In this document: piece by piece, positions 26,548-34,441 of the stretch
Numbering within the stretch: the first letter of the stretch is position 1
How the letters are laid out: every line of letters begins with the position of its first letter
Assembly: GCF_024753215.1 (NCBI RefSeq)
Contig: NZ_JANUGV010000005.1
Location: forward strand, 285,445 to 349,444
DNA from: Massilia solisilvae
GTDB taxonomy: Bacteria; Pseudomonadota; Gammaproteobacteria; Burkholderiales; Burkholderiaceae_D
Direction: 5' to 3'
DNA length: 64,000 bases
Position numbers and translations under genes: made by a program
The notes under the pieces: generated by a model
Database searches by the model: none
Seen by the model: only the letters and a program-made list of their open reading frames with translations
What the model was told of the DNA's origin: nothing

Positions 26548-27084
26548 TTAGTCGAGCGTTTCGATGATGTGGGACATGTTCGTGTAGATGCACAGCTCGC
26601 CGGCGATGGTCAGCGCCTTCTTCACCACGTCGCCTGGTGCCAGGTCGGTATTTTCCTGCAGCGCCTTGGCCGCGCTTTGCGCGTACACGCCTCCCGAGCC
26701 GATTGCGCCGATGCCGTCCTCGGGCTCGAGCACGTCGCCGTTGCCGGTGATGATCAGGGTCTTCTCGCGGTCGGCGACCAGCAGCATCGCTTCCAGCTTG
26801 CGCAGCATGCGGTCGGTGCGCCAGTCCTTGGCCAGCTCGACCGAGGAGCGCAGCAGGTTGCCCTGGTGCTTTTCCAGCTTGCCTTCGAAGCGGTCGAGCA
26901 GGGTGAAGGCGTCGGCCGTGGCGCCGGCGAAGCCGCACAACACTTTGCCGTTGTACAGCGTGCGTACCTTGCGCGCCGAGCCCTTCATGACCACGTTGCC
27001 GAGGGTGACCTGACCGTCGCCGCCGAGTGCGACCTTGTCGCCGCGGCGTACGCTCACGATGGTGGTGCCGTGAAATTGTTCCAT
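26548..27084 (-). CDS. hslV: HslV, peptidase subunit of the HslVU protease
   Basis: HslV is the proteasome-like Thr peptidase. The 178-residue protein begins [17 protein letters not shown]; after removal of the short propeptide the catalytic Thr is at the N-terminus (TTIVSV). [14 protein letters not shown] and [14 protein letters not shown] are typical of the family. It is the first gene of hslV-hslU-small protein. A family A repeat pair lies between it and the upstream STAS-domain gene. Heat-shock control is expected from other bacteria but no sigma-32 promoter was identified. Confidence 0.97.
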   Translation of the reverse strand: MEQFHGTTIVSVRRGDKVALGGDGQVTLGNVVMKGSARKVRTLYNGKVLCGFAGATADAFTLLDRFEGKLEKHQGNLLRSSVELAKDWRTDRMLRKLEAMLLVADREKTLIITGNGDVLEPEDGIGAIGSGGVYAQSAAKALQENTDLAPGDVVKKALTIAGELCIYTNMSHIIETLD

Positions 27085-27167
27085 TCTTTGCCTCTTGGTT
27101 GTTCAGCCAATCGGAGGTGGGGGTGGCGACGCCAATTGCAAGGCTGGCGGGCGCAATTGTTGGGTTG

Positions 27168-27265
27168 GTAGGGTGGCCGGGTTTCCCGCCCACGCGTCCA
27201 AATGTCGCGTGTCGGGCCAGGCTCACCTGCGTTGAACGCGTGGGCAAGGAACTTGCCCACCCTAC
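27168..27265. repeat. family A intergenic repeat, inverted pair
   Basis: A forward unit (27168-27202, GTAGGGTGGCCGGG ... CCCGCCCACGCGTCCAA) and a reverse unit (27233-27265, TTGAACGCGTGGGCAAG ... CTTGCCCACCCTAC) are separated by about 30 bases. The second unit ends just before the TGA of the STAS-domain gene. The pair lies between the STAS gene and hslV, both on the minus strand. Confidence 0.85.
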
Positions 27266-27266
27266 A

Positions 27267-28535
27267 TCAATACTTGTTCGCGAACAATCGGGCGCTGTCA
27301 GCGGCGCCCAGCAGGCGCAGCAGGGGCCCGACCAGGTGGTTCAGCTCGCGCAGCTCGATGTTGCGCCCCTCGGCCTTGAGCACCCGCAGCTGGCCCTCGA
27401 GGGCGCTGGCGGCGGCATGGTCGATCCGCACCAGGCGCGAGCAGTCGAGCACGGCCGGGTCGGCGCCGCGCGCATAGCTGTCGATCGAAGCCAGCAGGGC
27501 GGCGGGGTCGCCCTCGACGGTGGCCGGCAGCATGAAACGGTCGCCCGCGGCGGCGCTGGCGGCGGCGGTGGCCACCCGCAGCGGCGCCTCAAAGCGCGGC
27601 GGCTCGGTTTCGAAGGTGACCCGGTAGTCCATCGCGGTTTCCTCGAAGTCCTTGGCGCGGTCGGTCAGCTGCAGCAGTTCGAGCAGCAGCAGCCACGGCG
27701 CCTGGCTGGCGCCGCGCTCGCCGATCGACAGCATCGGCCGCAGCACGCCGACCAGGGTATCGGCGCTGCCCAGCACCAGTTCGCTGCCGGCGCGGCGCAG
27801 GGCGCGCAGCCCGTCCAGCAGGCAGCTGCAGCCCTCGGGCGTGGCGCCGCGGACGCCACCGAATTCCAGCCGCAGCACCGGGCTGCTTGCGGTGCAGTCG
27901 AGCAGGCGCTGCAGCTGCGGTTCGATGTGCGGGCCGAGCACGCCCGAGAACGCTTCGGTCGGCGTGACGCCGGCGAACTGCGGCTGCGGCGCGCTGGCGG
28001 TGCGCGCTTTCCATACCGGCGGCGAGGTCTCGAAATGGATGGCGTAATCGATGGCGATGCTCTCGAAGTCCTGTTCGCGGCCGCTGACCTGGTACAGGTC
28101 GAGCAGCATCCACCAGGGCACGCGCTGGCTGCGCCCTTCGCCGATCAGGCTGGCGCGCAGCAGGCGTTCGGCCGCCAGGCTTTCGCCGTTGGCGTAGAGC
28201 ATAGCGGCTTCTTCGGCGACCAGCGGAATGGCCGGGGTGCCCGGGGACGCGCCGGAGGCCAGCTCGGACGGCGCCAGTTCGTAGGCAGGCGAGGGGGCTG
28301 CGGCGGCCGGCGTGCGCGGCGCATTGCTGCCCCAGGCAGGCTCGTCACTGAAAATGTCGGATGCCATCTCCAGTTCGATCGCATCGATCTTGGCGGCGGT
28401 GGCGCGCGCGATTTCGCGCTGGCGCGCCCGCTCGGCTTCGCTGTCCTGGCGCGGCGCCTCGCCCGTGCGTGCGCGCACACTGGACGCAGCCGCAGGCGGC
28501 GCCTGCTTTCTCTTGAAAAAGGAGAAAAGGCCCAA
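27267..28535 (-). CDS. STAS-domain protein with two related modules
   Basis: A 422-residue, apparently soluble protein. It starts with TTG at 28535, seven bases after AGGA. After a short basic N-terminus (LFSFFKRKQAPP) and an Ala-rich linker, the sequence has two similar halves. Each contains a stretch like WWMLLDLYQVSGREQDFESI / WLLLLELLQLTDRAKDFEET followed by DYAIHFETSPP / DYRVTFETEPP and then a STAS-like domain (LRLEFGGV..., LDCSRLVRIDHAAASALEG). STAS domains bind nucleotides or partner proteins in anti-sigma antagonists and transporters. No histidine kinase or anti-sigma gene is adjacent. The duplicated layout is unusual; function is unknown. Confidence 0.75.
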   Translation of the reverse strand: MGLFSFFKRKQAPPAAASSVRARTGEAPRQDSEAERARQREIARATAAKIDAIELEMASDIFSDEPAWGSNAPRTPAAAAPSPAYELAPSELASGASPGTPAIPLVAEEAAMLYANGESLAAERLLRASLIGEGRSQRVPWWMLLDLYQVSGREQDFESIAIDYAIHFETSPPVWKARTASAPQPQFAGVTPTEAFSGVLGPHIEPQLQRLLDCTASSPVLRLEFGGVRGATPEGCSCLLDGLRALRRAGSELVLGSADTLVGVLRPMLSIGERGASQAPWLLLLELLQLTDRAKDFEETAMDYRVTFETEPPRFEAPLRVATAAASAAAGDRFMLPATVEGDPAALLASIDSYARGADPAVLDCSRLVRIDHAAASALEGQLRVLKAEGRNIELRELNHLVGPLLRLLGAADSARLFANKY

Positions 28536-28681
28536 ATCGATGTCCTGTCTGTCAGATCAGGCAGGGCTGCGCGGGACGGCAACCCCGGTCCGGATTGCCA
28601 CGACCTTGGCGGTGTGGCGCGCTAAGTGTATCCGATAGGAAAGCGCTCGGCCATAAGGAACGCCAAGTGTGCCGTGTAAAT

Positions 28682-28713
28682 AAAAAAAGCATGCGACCTG
28701 CGCCGCATGCTTT
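28682..28713 (-). terminator. Rho-independent terminator of dksA
   Basis: On the minus strand AAAGCATGCG (complement of 28704-28713) and CGCATGCTTT (complement of 28686-28695) form a perfect 10-bp stem with an 8-base loop, followed by a run of seven Ts (complement of 28682-28688). It lies 24 bases after the dksA stop, so dksA ends its own transcript there. Confidence 0.9.
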
Positions 28714-28736
28714 CTTTGGATGGGAGTGGGACTGGC

Positions 28737-29918
28737 TCAGTCGCCGTACAGCTTCTGCTTCAGTTCGCGGCGCTGCTGGGCCTCGAGCGACAGGGTGGCG
28801 GTCGGGCGCGCGATCAGGCGCGGAATGCCGATCGGTTCGCCGGTTTCCTCGCACCAGCCGTATTCGCCCGACTCGATGGAGGCCAGCGATTGCTGGACTT
28901 TCTTGAGCAGCTTGCGCTCGCGGTCGCGCGTGCGCAGCTCGAGCGCATGCTCTTCCTCGATGGTGGCACGGTCTGCCGGATCGGGAACCAGCACGGTTTC
29001 GCGCAGGTGCTCGGTGGTTTCGCCGGCGTTCTTCAGCAGCTCTTTTTCGAGCGCCTGGAGCTTGGCCTTGAAGAATGCCAGCTGGGCCGGGTTCATGTAG
29101 TCCTCGTCGCTCATTGCCCGAATCTCTTCTTCCGTCAAGATGCGTTCTTCGGCCTGGGCGGCGGCATTCGGTTTGGTTGTTTTAGTCATGACTTCACTTA
29201 CCTTTGATACGACAGGGGTTTGCATTCTATCAGCTAACTCGGCGGCACCATTCGCCGCGCCAGTCAGGCGTGCGCCGGTACCAACCGTTGGTTCACTGCC
29301 TGCCTTGGCCGTTGGCTGAACGGCCTCGGCCTTCTCGTTCGTACTGCGCGGCGCCTTGGCTGCCGCTTTTGCCGGCGCCTTGGCACTGGTTGCCTTGGTG
29401 GCGGCCGCTGCCTTTGCCGGCGCCTTGGCCGTTGCGCTGGCCTTGGCCGGCGCCTTTGTTGCTGCCGCGCTGGCCTTGGCTGGCACTGCTTTTGGCGCTG
29501 CCGCCTTTGCTGCTGCCTTTGGCGTTGCCGCCTTCGCGGGTGCCTTCGATGCTGCCGTCTTTGCCGGCGCCTTGGTGCTGGCCCCCGCCTTGGGCGCCGC
29601 CTTTGCCGCCGTCGCCTTGGCCGGTGCCTTGCCTGCCGCCGGCCTGGCCGGCGTGGCCTTCGCCGTTTTAGCGGGGGCTGCCTTCACCGCGGCTGCCTTT
29701 GGGGCTGCCTTGCCTGCCGCCGTCGCCTTGAGCGCGCCCGCCTTCTTGACCGGGGCCGCCGTCGTCCTGGCCGACGCGGCCTTTGCGGTGGGGCGCGACG
29801 CCGCCTTGGCCTTGGCCGTGCCAGTGGACGCAGCCTTGGCGGAAGTCAGGGCCGGCTTGCGTGCTGGCGTTGCCGCAGCGCTGGCCTTTTTTGCGGTCTT
29901 GCTTACGGTTTCCTTCAT
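28737..29918 (-). CDS. dksA: DksA-family RNA polymerase-binding factor with long Ala/Lys-rich N-terminus
   Basis: DksA binds the RNA polymerase secondary channel and, with ppGpp, adjusts transcription. The C-terminal 150 residues are a clear DksA: ILTEEEIRAMSDEDYMNPAQ, coiled-coil with DPADRATIEEEHALELRTRD, and the globular end YGWCEETGEPIGIPRLIARP. Only one of the four zinc-finger Cys remains (CEET, then TLSLEAQ). The preceding ~240 residues are low-complexity Ala/Lys/Pro repeats of PAKA type, like the histone H1-like tails of some bacterial proteins. An internal ATG at 29189 with AAAGG about 11 bases upstream would give a normal 150-residue DksA, so both forms are possible. A strong terminator follows. 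Confidence 0.88.
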   Translation of the reverse strand: MKETVSKTAKKASAAATPARKPALTSAKAASTGTAKAKAASRPTAKAASARTTAAPVKKAGALKATAAGKAAPKAAAVKAAPAKTAKATPARPAAGKAPAKATAAKAAPKAGASTKAPAKTAASKAPAKAATPKAAAKAAAPKAVPAKASAAATKAPAKASATAKAPAKAAAATKATSAKAPAKAAAKAPRSTNEKAEAVQPTAKAGSEPTVGTGARLTGAANGAAELADRMQTPVVSKVSEVMTKTTKPNAAAQAEERILTEEEIRAMSDEDYMNPAQLAFFKAKLQALEKELLKNAGETTEHLRETVLVPDPADRATIEEEHALELRTRDRERKLLKKVQQSLASIESGEYGWCEETGEPIGIPRLIARPTATLSLEAQQRRELKQKLYGD

Positions 29919-30045
29919 ATTGGCATCCCGATGTCTTATCCTCGCCCCGCCGGCGAGTCGGCATTTCAGTCGTCAAACAAAGGCGATGCGCTGTCTCTCG
30001 CGGCCGGTGGCTGCCGGCCGTGGCGCACCGCAAAACCGGGATAGT

Positions 30046-31104
30046 TTATACCAAACATTGTTCCAAACCGTGGATAAATACGTCCTTCGGTAAATTTTTG
30101 CCAATGAAGACCATTTTGCTGCCACGCGCCTCGTCATCCGCCCACTTTGCACCGAGGTCGCTGCCCATCATTTGATGCACGCCTTGGAACACCACCTTGC
30201 GCTCGGCGCCTTGCATGTATAAGACACCTTTGTAGCGCAGCATGCGCGGGCCGAACACCTGCACCAGCCCGCCCAGGAATTCGTCCAGGCGCTGCGGGTC
30301 GAACGGCCGCTCGCTCTTGAACACGAAGGCGGCGATGTCGTCGCTGTGGTGGGCATGGTGGTGGTCGTGGTGGCAGGCCTCGCCGTGGGCGTGGTCGTGG
30401 CCGCACGCGTGGCCGTGTTCGTGCTCGTGCTCATGCTCATGCTCCTCTTCTTCGAGGAAGGCCGGGTCGAGCTCGAGCTTGTCGTTCAGGTTGAAGCCGC
30501 GCAGGTCGAGCACCTCCGAGATCGGGGCCCGGCCGAAGTCCGAGGTCGAGATCGGGGCGCGCGGGTTGATGCGCTTTAGCCGCGCCTTCAGCTCGGCCAG
30601 GGCGGTGGCGTCCACCAGGTCGGTTTTGGACAGCAGGATCTTGTCGGCGAAACCGACCTGGCGCTGGGCTTCCTCGTGCTCGTCCAGCTGCTGCATGGCG
30701 TGGCGCGCGTCCACCACCGTCACCACCGCGTCCAGCAGGTAGGTCGAGCCGACCGCCTCGTCCACGAAGAAGGTCTGGGCCACCGGGCCGGGGTTGGCCA
30801 GGCCGGTGGTTTCGATCACCACGTGGTCGAAGTGCAGCTCGCCGGCCGCGCGCTTGTCGGCCAGATTCGACAGCGCCACGATCAGGTCGCCGCGCACGGT
30901 GCAGCAGATGCAGCCGTTGTTCATCTCGACGATCTGCTCGCCGCTGTCCTGCACCAGGATCTCGTTGTCGATGTTTTCCTGGCCAAACTCGTTCTCGATG
31001 ACGGCGATACGCAAGCCGTGCTCCTCGCGCAGGATGCGGTTGAGCAGGGTGGTTTTGCCGGCGCCGAGAAAGCCGGTCAGGATGGTGGTCGGGATCAGTT
31101 CCAT
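30046..31104 (-). CDS. COG0523/CobW-family GTPase with His-rich metal-binding stretch
   Basis: A G3E-family P-loop GTPase of the COG0523 metallochaperone group. The 352-residue protein has Walker A GFLGAGKT (residues 11-18), the signature CxCC motif CICC (C65, C67, C68) and VIETTGLANPGPV. A dense His/Glu stretch between about residues 213 and 255 (EHEHEHEHEHGHACGHDHAH) precedes the CobW C-terminal domain. The His-rich stretch points to zinc, nickel or cobalt binding; zinc is most likely by analogy with ZigA/YeiR-type proteins. dksA follows 127 bases downstream. A 16-base palindrome lies upstream of its start. Confidence 0.9.
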   Translation of the reverse strand: MELIPTTILTGFLGAGKTTLLNRILREEHGLRIAVIENEFGQENIDNEILVQDSGEQIVEMNNGCICCTVRGDLIVALSNLADKRAAGELHFDHVVIETTGLANPGPVAQTFFVDEAVGSTYLLDAVVTVVDARHAMQQLDEHEEAQRQVGFADKILLSKTDLVDATALAELKARLKRINPRAPISTSDFGRAPISEVLDLRGFNLNDKLELDPAFLEEEEHEHEHEHEHGHACGHDHAHGEACHHDHHHAHHSDDIAAFVFKSERPFDPQRLDEFLGGLVQVFGPRMLRYKGVLYMQGAERKVVFQGVHQMMGSDLGAKWADDEARGSKMVFIGKNLPKDVFIHGLEQCLV

Positions 31105-31143
31105 GTTTCGCTAACGAGTCGTTGGCCGCCGTTGACGGCTTGG

Positions 31144-31159
31144 ATAATCGGGGGATTAT
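31144..31159. promoter_or_regulatory. 16-base palindrome upstream of COG0523 GTPase gene
   Basis: ATAATC (31144-31149), GGGG, GATTAT (31154-31159) is a perfect inverted repeat 40 bases upstream of the GTPase start codon. Read on the minus strand it includes CATAAT, a plausible -10 element, so a regulator bound here could block the promoter. The sequence does not match the Zur-box consensus I know. Confidence 0.35.
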
Positions 31160-31225
31160 GCCCCAATTTGCCGTGGCCCACCATGAAGCGTGCCCGAAAT
31201 TGATGCAGGTCAAGCGATCGCGTCG

Positions 31226-32167
31226 CTACTTGGCCTTGGCGCGCGGATGGGCCCGGTCATAGACGGCCGCCAGGTGCTGGAAATCGAGCGAGGTGTAGAC
31301 CTGGGTGGAGGTGATGCTGGCGTGCCCGAGCAGCTCCTGCACCGCGCGCAGGTCGCCCGAGGACTGCAGCAGGTGCGAGGCGAACGAGTGGCGCAGCACG
31401 TGCGGGTGCACGTGGACCGGCATGCCGGCGCGCAGCGCATGCTGCTTCAGGCGCTGCTGCACCACGCGCGGCGAGATGCGGGTGGCGCGCGCCGACAGGA
31501 ACAGGGCGGCGCTGCCGTCGCGCGCGGCCGGGCGCACCGCCAGCCAGGCCGCAAGCGCCTCCAGCGCCGGCGCGCCCACCGGGACCCGGCGCTGCTTGTT
31601 GCCCTTGCCGGTGACGACCACCTCCTGCGCGGCCCGGTCGAGCCACCCGCGCGAGGCCGGGCGGCCCGGGCCGGCCGGGGTGAAGTCCAGGTCCAGCCCG
31701 ACCAGCTCGGAGACCCGCAGGCCGCTCGAATAGAGCAGCTCGAACATGGCCCGGTTGCACAGCTCGAAGGGTTCGGGGTGGGGACTGGCGCCGGCTTCCA
31801 CCAGCCGCACCGCGTCGTCCACCGCCAGCGCCTTGGGCAGCGTCCTGGCGCGGCGCGGCGCGCGCACGCCCTGCACGGGGTTGGACGGCAGTCCGGCGCG
31901 CGGGGCCAGCCAGTTGAAAAAGCCGCGCCAGCCGGACAGCTTGCGCGCGATCGAGCGCGGGTCCTGGCCCGCGGCGTGCAGTTTGGCGGCGAAGCGCCGG
32001 ATGTCGAAGTGGGTCAGGCGCGCCCAGTCGGCGTGGCCGGCCAGTTCGGCCAGCTCGGCCAGGTCGCGGCGGTAGGCCGCCACCGTGTGCGCGGACAGCT
32101 GGCGCTGCGTGGCCAGCTCGGCCAGGTAGTGCGCAACCGGGTCCGGCTGGCCCGCGGGCCCGTCCAT
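31226..32167 (-). CDS. xerC: tyrosine recombinase XerC
   Basis: XerC works with XerD at dif to resolve chromosome dimers. The 313-residue protein has the N-terminal SAM-like DNA-binding domain (YLAELATQRQLSAHTVAAYR, about residues 14-33). The full catalytic set is visible: R151 (SSGLRVSEL), K188 (TGKGNKQRR), H256 and R259 (HVLRHSFAS), H282 (LLGHAS) and Y291 (TQVYTSL). The start at 32167 is one base after the stop of the DUF484 gene; an upstream in-frame start would overlap it. Context (DUF484-xerC) is the usual housekeeping setting, not a mobile element. Confidence 0.94.
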   Translation of the reverse strand: MDGPAGQPDPVAHYLAELATQRQLSAHTVAAYRRDLAELAELAGHADWARLTHFDIRRFAAKLHAAGQDPRSIARKLSGWRGFFNWLAPRAGLPSNPVQGVRAPRRARTLPKALAVDDAVRLVEAGASPHPEPFELCNRAMFELLYSSGLRVSELVGLDLDFTPAGPGRPASRGWLDRAAQEVVVTGKGNKQRRVPVGAPALEALAAWLAVRPAARDGSAALFLSARATRISPRVVQQRLKQHALRAGMPVHVHPHVLRHSFASHLLQSSGDLRAVQELLGHASITSTQVYTSLDFQHLAAVYDRAHPRAKAK

Positions 32168-32168
32168 G

Positions 32169-32831
32169 TCAGCCCTGCAGCTTGGCCAGCGCGGCGCTGG
32201 CGGTTTCAAGGATGTGGACCAGGAAGTCGGTGCCCATCTGGCTGGTGAAGCGCGCCGGGTCCGGCGAGCCCAGGATCAACAGGCCGAAGGTGGCCTCGCC
32301 CGCGCGCAGCGGCAGCATCACCACCGATTGCACTTGCTCGGCCGCGTCGAGCCAGCGCACGGCCTCGAAGTCCTTGTTCGGGCCGCAGTAGGGCGCGCGC
32401 AGGCTGGCGGCGAAGATGCGGGCGTCGTCCGACACGCCGGACGCGAACCAGCACTCGGCGTGCTGGGGCGCCAGGTTCCACAGGCGCAGCGTGGCGTAGG
32501 GAACGCCGAATTCCTTGACCAGGCCGTCGAGCAGGTCGCGCGGCATCGCTTCGCCGCCGGGCGATTTGAGCAGGGCCTGGTTCCAGGCGTGGAAGCGGTT
32601 GGCGATCGCCGCGTTCTCCTGCGCGATGCGCACCAGCTCGGCCATGCGCAGCTCGAGCGTGCGGTACTTGTCGCGCATGACTTCCATCTGGCGTTCCTGC
32701 AGCGACACGGCCTTGCCGGTCACATGGCTGGCAAGCTTCACCTCGCCCAGCAGGCCAGCGTACTCGTCAAAAAAATGCGGGTGGTCGGCCAGGTATTGGG
32801 CGACGGCGGCGGAGTCCAGGGGTGCGGTCAT
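32169..32831 (-). CDS. DUF484 family protein
   Basis: A 220-residue GAF-like protein of the DUF484 family, whose gene is nearly always next to xerC and dapF in proteobacteria. Typical features are the N-terminal VAQYLADHPHFFDEYAGLLG (about residues 10-29), the SLQERQMEVMRDKYRTLE coiled segment and a C-terminal GAF-like half (VVMLPLRAGEATFGLLILGS). Function is not established. In this window dapF is not adjacent; the porin/Sel1 block lies between them. No strong ribosome binding site is visible before the ATG at 32831. Confidence 0.88.
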   Translation of the reverse strand: MTAPLDSAAVAQYLADHPHFFDEYAGLLGEVKLASHVTGKAVSLQERQMEVMRDKYRTLELRMAELVRIAQENAAIANRFHAWNQALLKSPGGEAMPRDLLDGLVKEFGVPYATLRLWNLAPQHAECWFASGVSDDARIFAASLRAPYCGPNKDFEAVRWLDAAEQVQSVVMLPLRAGEATFGLLILGSPDPARFTSQMGTDFLVHILETASAALAKLQG

Positions 32832-32943
32832 GGGGTGAGCGTACAAAAAAATTATTGTGCGCAATTCTACCTGCTGGCCGCGGGTGGCGGGGCAAAAATA
32901 CGGTGCCCAGGGCCACCCGTGCGGACGCCGCCGTGCGCCGCGC

Positions 32944-34215
32944 TCAGAACCGGTGCCGCACGCCCACCTGCAGCGCCGCGCCGTCCTCGCCCGGGCTGGG
33001 GGTAAAGCCGCCGGGCGCGCCCGCGGTGCCGGGCGAGAACTGGCCGAAGTTGCTGTTGCGGATGAACGCGCCCACCACGTAGAAGTCGGTGCGCTTGGAC
33101 ACGAAGTAGGTGTAGCCGAGCGCAAATTGGGTGACGTCGCTGTCGGCCGGGGTGCGGTCGTTCTGGTGCGCGACCGAGGCGGTGATCCGGCCCGGCCCGT
33201 AGCGATACTGCATCCCGACCTGGAAGCCGAGCGCGTTCTGCTCGGTATTGCGGAAGATGTTGGTGATGAAGGCATTCCGCAAGGCGCCAGCGGTCGGCGC
33301 GCCGAGCGGGGCCAGCAGCGGCGCGATCTGCGCGTCCCAGCCGGTGATGTAGTCGCGCATCAGCGGCGTGTTGGTGTTGCGCTCGTAGTGCACGCCAGCG
33401 AAGAACTTGTAGTCGCCCCAGGTGTACGAGCCGCCGAAGGTGGTGGTGCGCAGGCTGGGCGCATCCTGCTGGTCGTAGCCGTGGTTGTGGCCCAGCCCGA
33501 GGTCCCAGCCGTGGTTCTTGTAGGTGATGTTCACGCCGAAGAACTTGTTGTAGCGCTCCAGGTAGCCCGAGCCCTTGCTGCCCACCATCAGCACCCCGCC
33601 AAAGCCGCTTGGGTGCACGATCCGGTACTCGACCGAGCGCGAGGAGCGGATGTCCGACGGGATGGCGGTGTAGCCGGCGGTGCCGTACAGAATGTGGCCC
33701 CAGGTGCCGGCGGTGCCGGTCTCGAACGCGTCGGTGATGGCGAACACCTCGTAGCCCGGCGTGTACAGGCGCCCGCCGAGGATCGCGCCGAACGGCGTGA
33801 TCATGCCGATCATTGAGGTGCGGTCGAACAGCGCCTTCTGGAAGTTGACCGCGGGCCCGCCGGGCGGCTGGGTGGCGGTGCGCACCGCCTGCAGCACCGC
33901 CGGCGGGAACGCCTCCATGCCGCGCGTCAGGTACAGGCCCTGGTTCTCGTTGGTCAGGGTCGGCCACTGGTTGCCGGTGTCCAGCTCGACCCGGGCCTCG
34001 AGGTTGAACACGGCCTTGTAGCCGCGCCCCAGTTCCTCGCTGCCCTTGAAACCGAGGCGCGAGCCGTCCTCGCCGCCGCTGATGACCTTGGTCGGCCCGC
34101 CGCGCTGCCACATGATGCCGGCATCGGCAATGCCGTAGATCTGGATGTTGTCCTGGGCCAGGGCCGGGCCGCAGCAACATGCGGCGAGCGGGACGGCCAG
34201 AAGAGTCTTGTTCAT
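32944..34215 (-). CDS. general porin, Gram-negative trimeric type (porin 1)
   Basis: An outer-membrane trimeric beta-barrel porin of the betaproteobacterial type (Omp32/OpcP-like). The 423-residue precursor has a signal peptide ending ALAQ (about residue 20), then DNIQIYGIADAGIMW, GSRLGFKGSEELGRGYKAVF and a C-terminal strand ending GVRHRF with the terminal Phe needed for barrel assembly. The start at 34215 is preceded by GGGGGA. It is longer than porin 2 by about 70 residues and shares only the family landmarks, so the two are not a recent duplication. Substrate preference cannot be told. Confidence 0.9.
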   Translation of the reverse strand: MNKTLLAVPLAACCCGPALAQDNIQIYGIADAGIMWQRGGPTKVISGGEDGSRLGFKGSEELGRGYKAVFNLEARVELDTGNQWPTLTNENQGLYLTRGMEAFPPAVLQAVRTATQPPGGPAVNFQKALFDRTSMIGMITPFGAILGGRLYTPGYEVFAITDAFETGTAGTWGHILYGTAGYTAIPSDIRSSRSVEYRIVHPSGFGGVLMVGSKGSGYLERYNKFFGVNITYKNHGWDLGLGHNHGYDQQDAPSLRTTTFGGSYTWGDYKFFAGVHYERNTNTPLMRDYITGWDAQIAPLLAPLGAPTAGALRNAFITNIFRNTEQNALGFQVGMQYRYGPGRITASVAHQNDRTPADSDVTQFALGYTYFVSKRTDFYVVGAFIRNSNFGQFSPGTAGAPGGFTPSPGEDGAALQVGVRHRF

Positions 34216-34343
34216 TGCATCCCCCAATCAGTTGTCCATGAAACTGCTTGCCGCCGCCCGGCCAATCCTTCGGGCAACCTGTCCAGCCAACTGCAGCACA
34301 CCGAACGAGCCGGTTGCGCAAATCACACAGGGCCCAGAAGTGG

Positions 34344-34377
34344 CAAGGGCGGGCACGGTTTCCCGTGCCCGCCCTTG
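34344..34377. terminator. 15-bp perfect hairpin between the two porin genes
   Basis: CAAGGGCGGGCACGG (34344-34358) and its exact complement (34363-34377) enclose a 4-base loop. It lies 65 bases after the porin 2 stop and 130 bases before the porin 1 start on the minus strand. There is no T-run, so it may act as a processing or stability element at the porin 2 mRNA end, or as a T-less terminator. It resembles family A in composition but lacks its flanks. Confidence 0.5.
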
Positions 34378-34441
34378 CGGTGGTGTTGCTTGCCGGGGGT
34401 AAGGCTAGCCAGCGGCTAGCCGAACGGCCCCTGTCGTCAAC

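Noticed and set aside
31226..32167. Tyrosine recombinase considered as an integrase of a mobile element
   Set aside because: Sequence, length and the neighbouring DUF484 gene match housekeeping XerC; no attachment-site duplication or mobile genes are seen.
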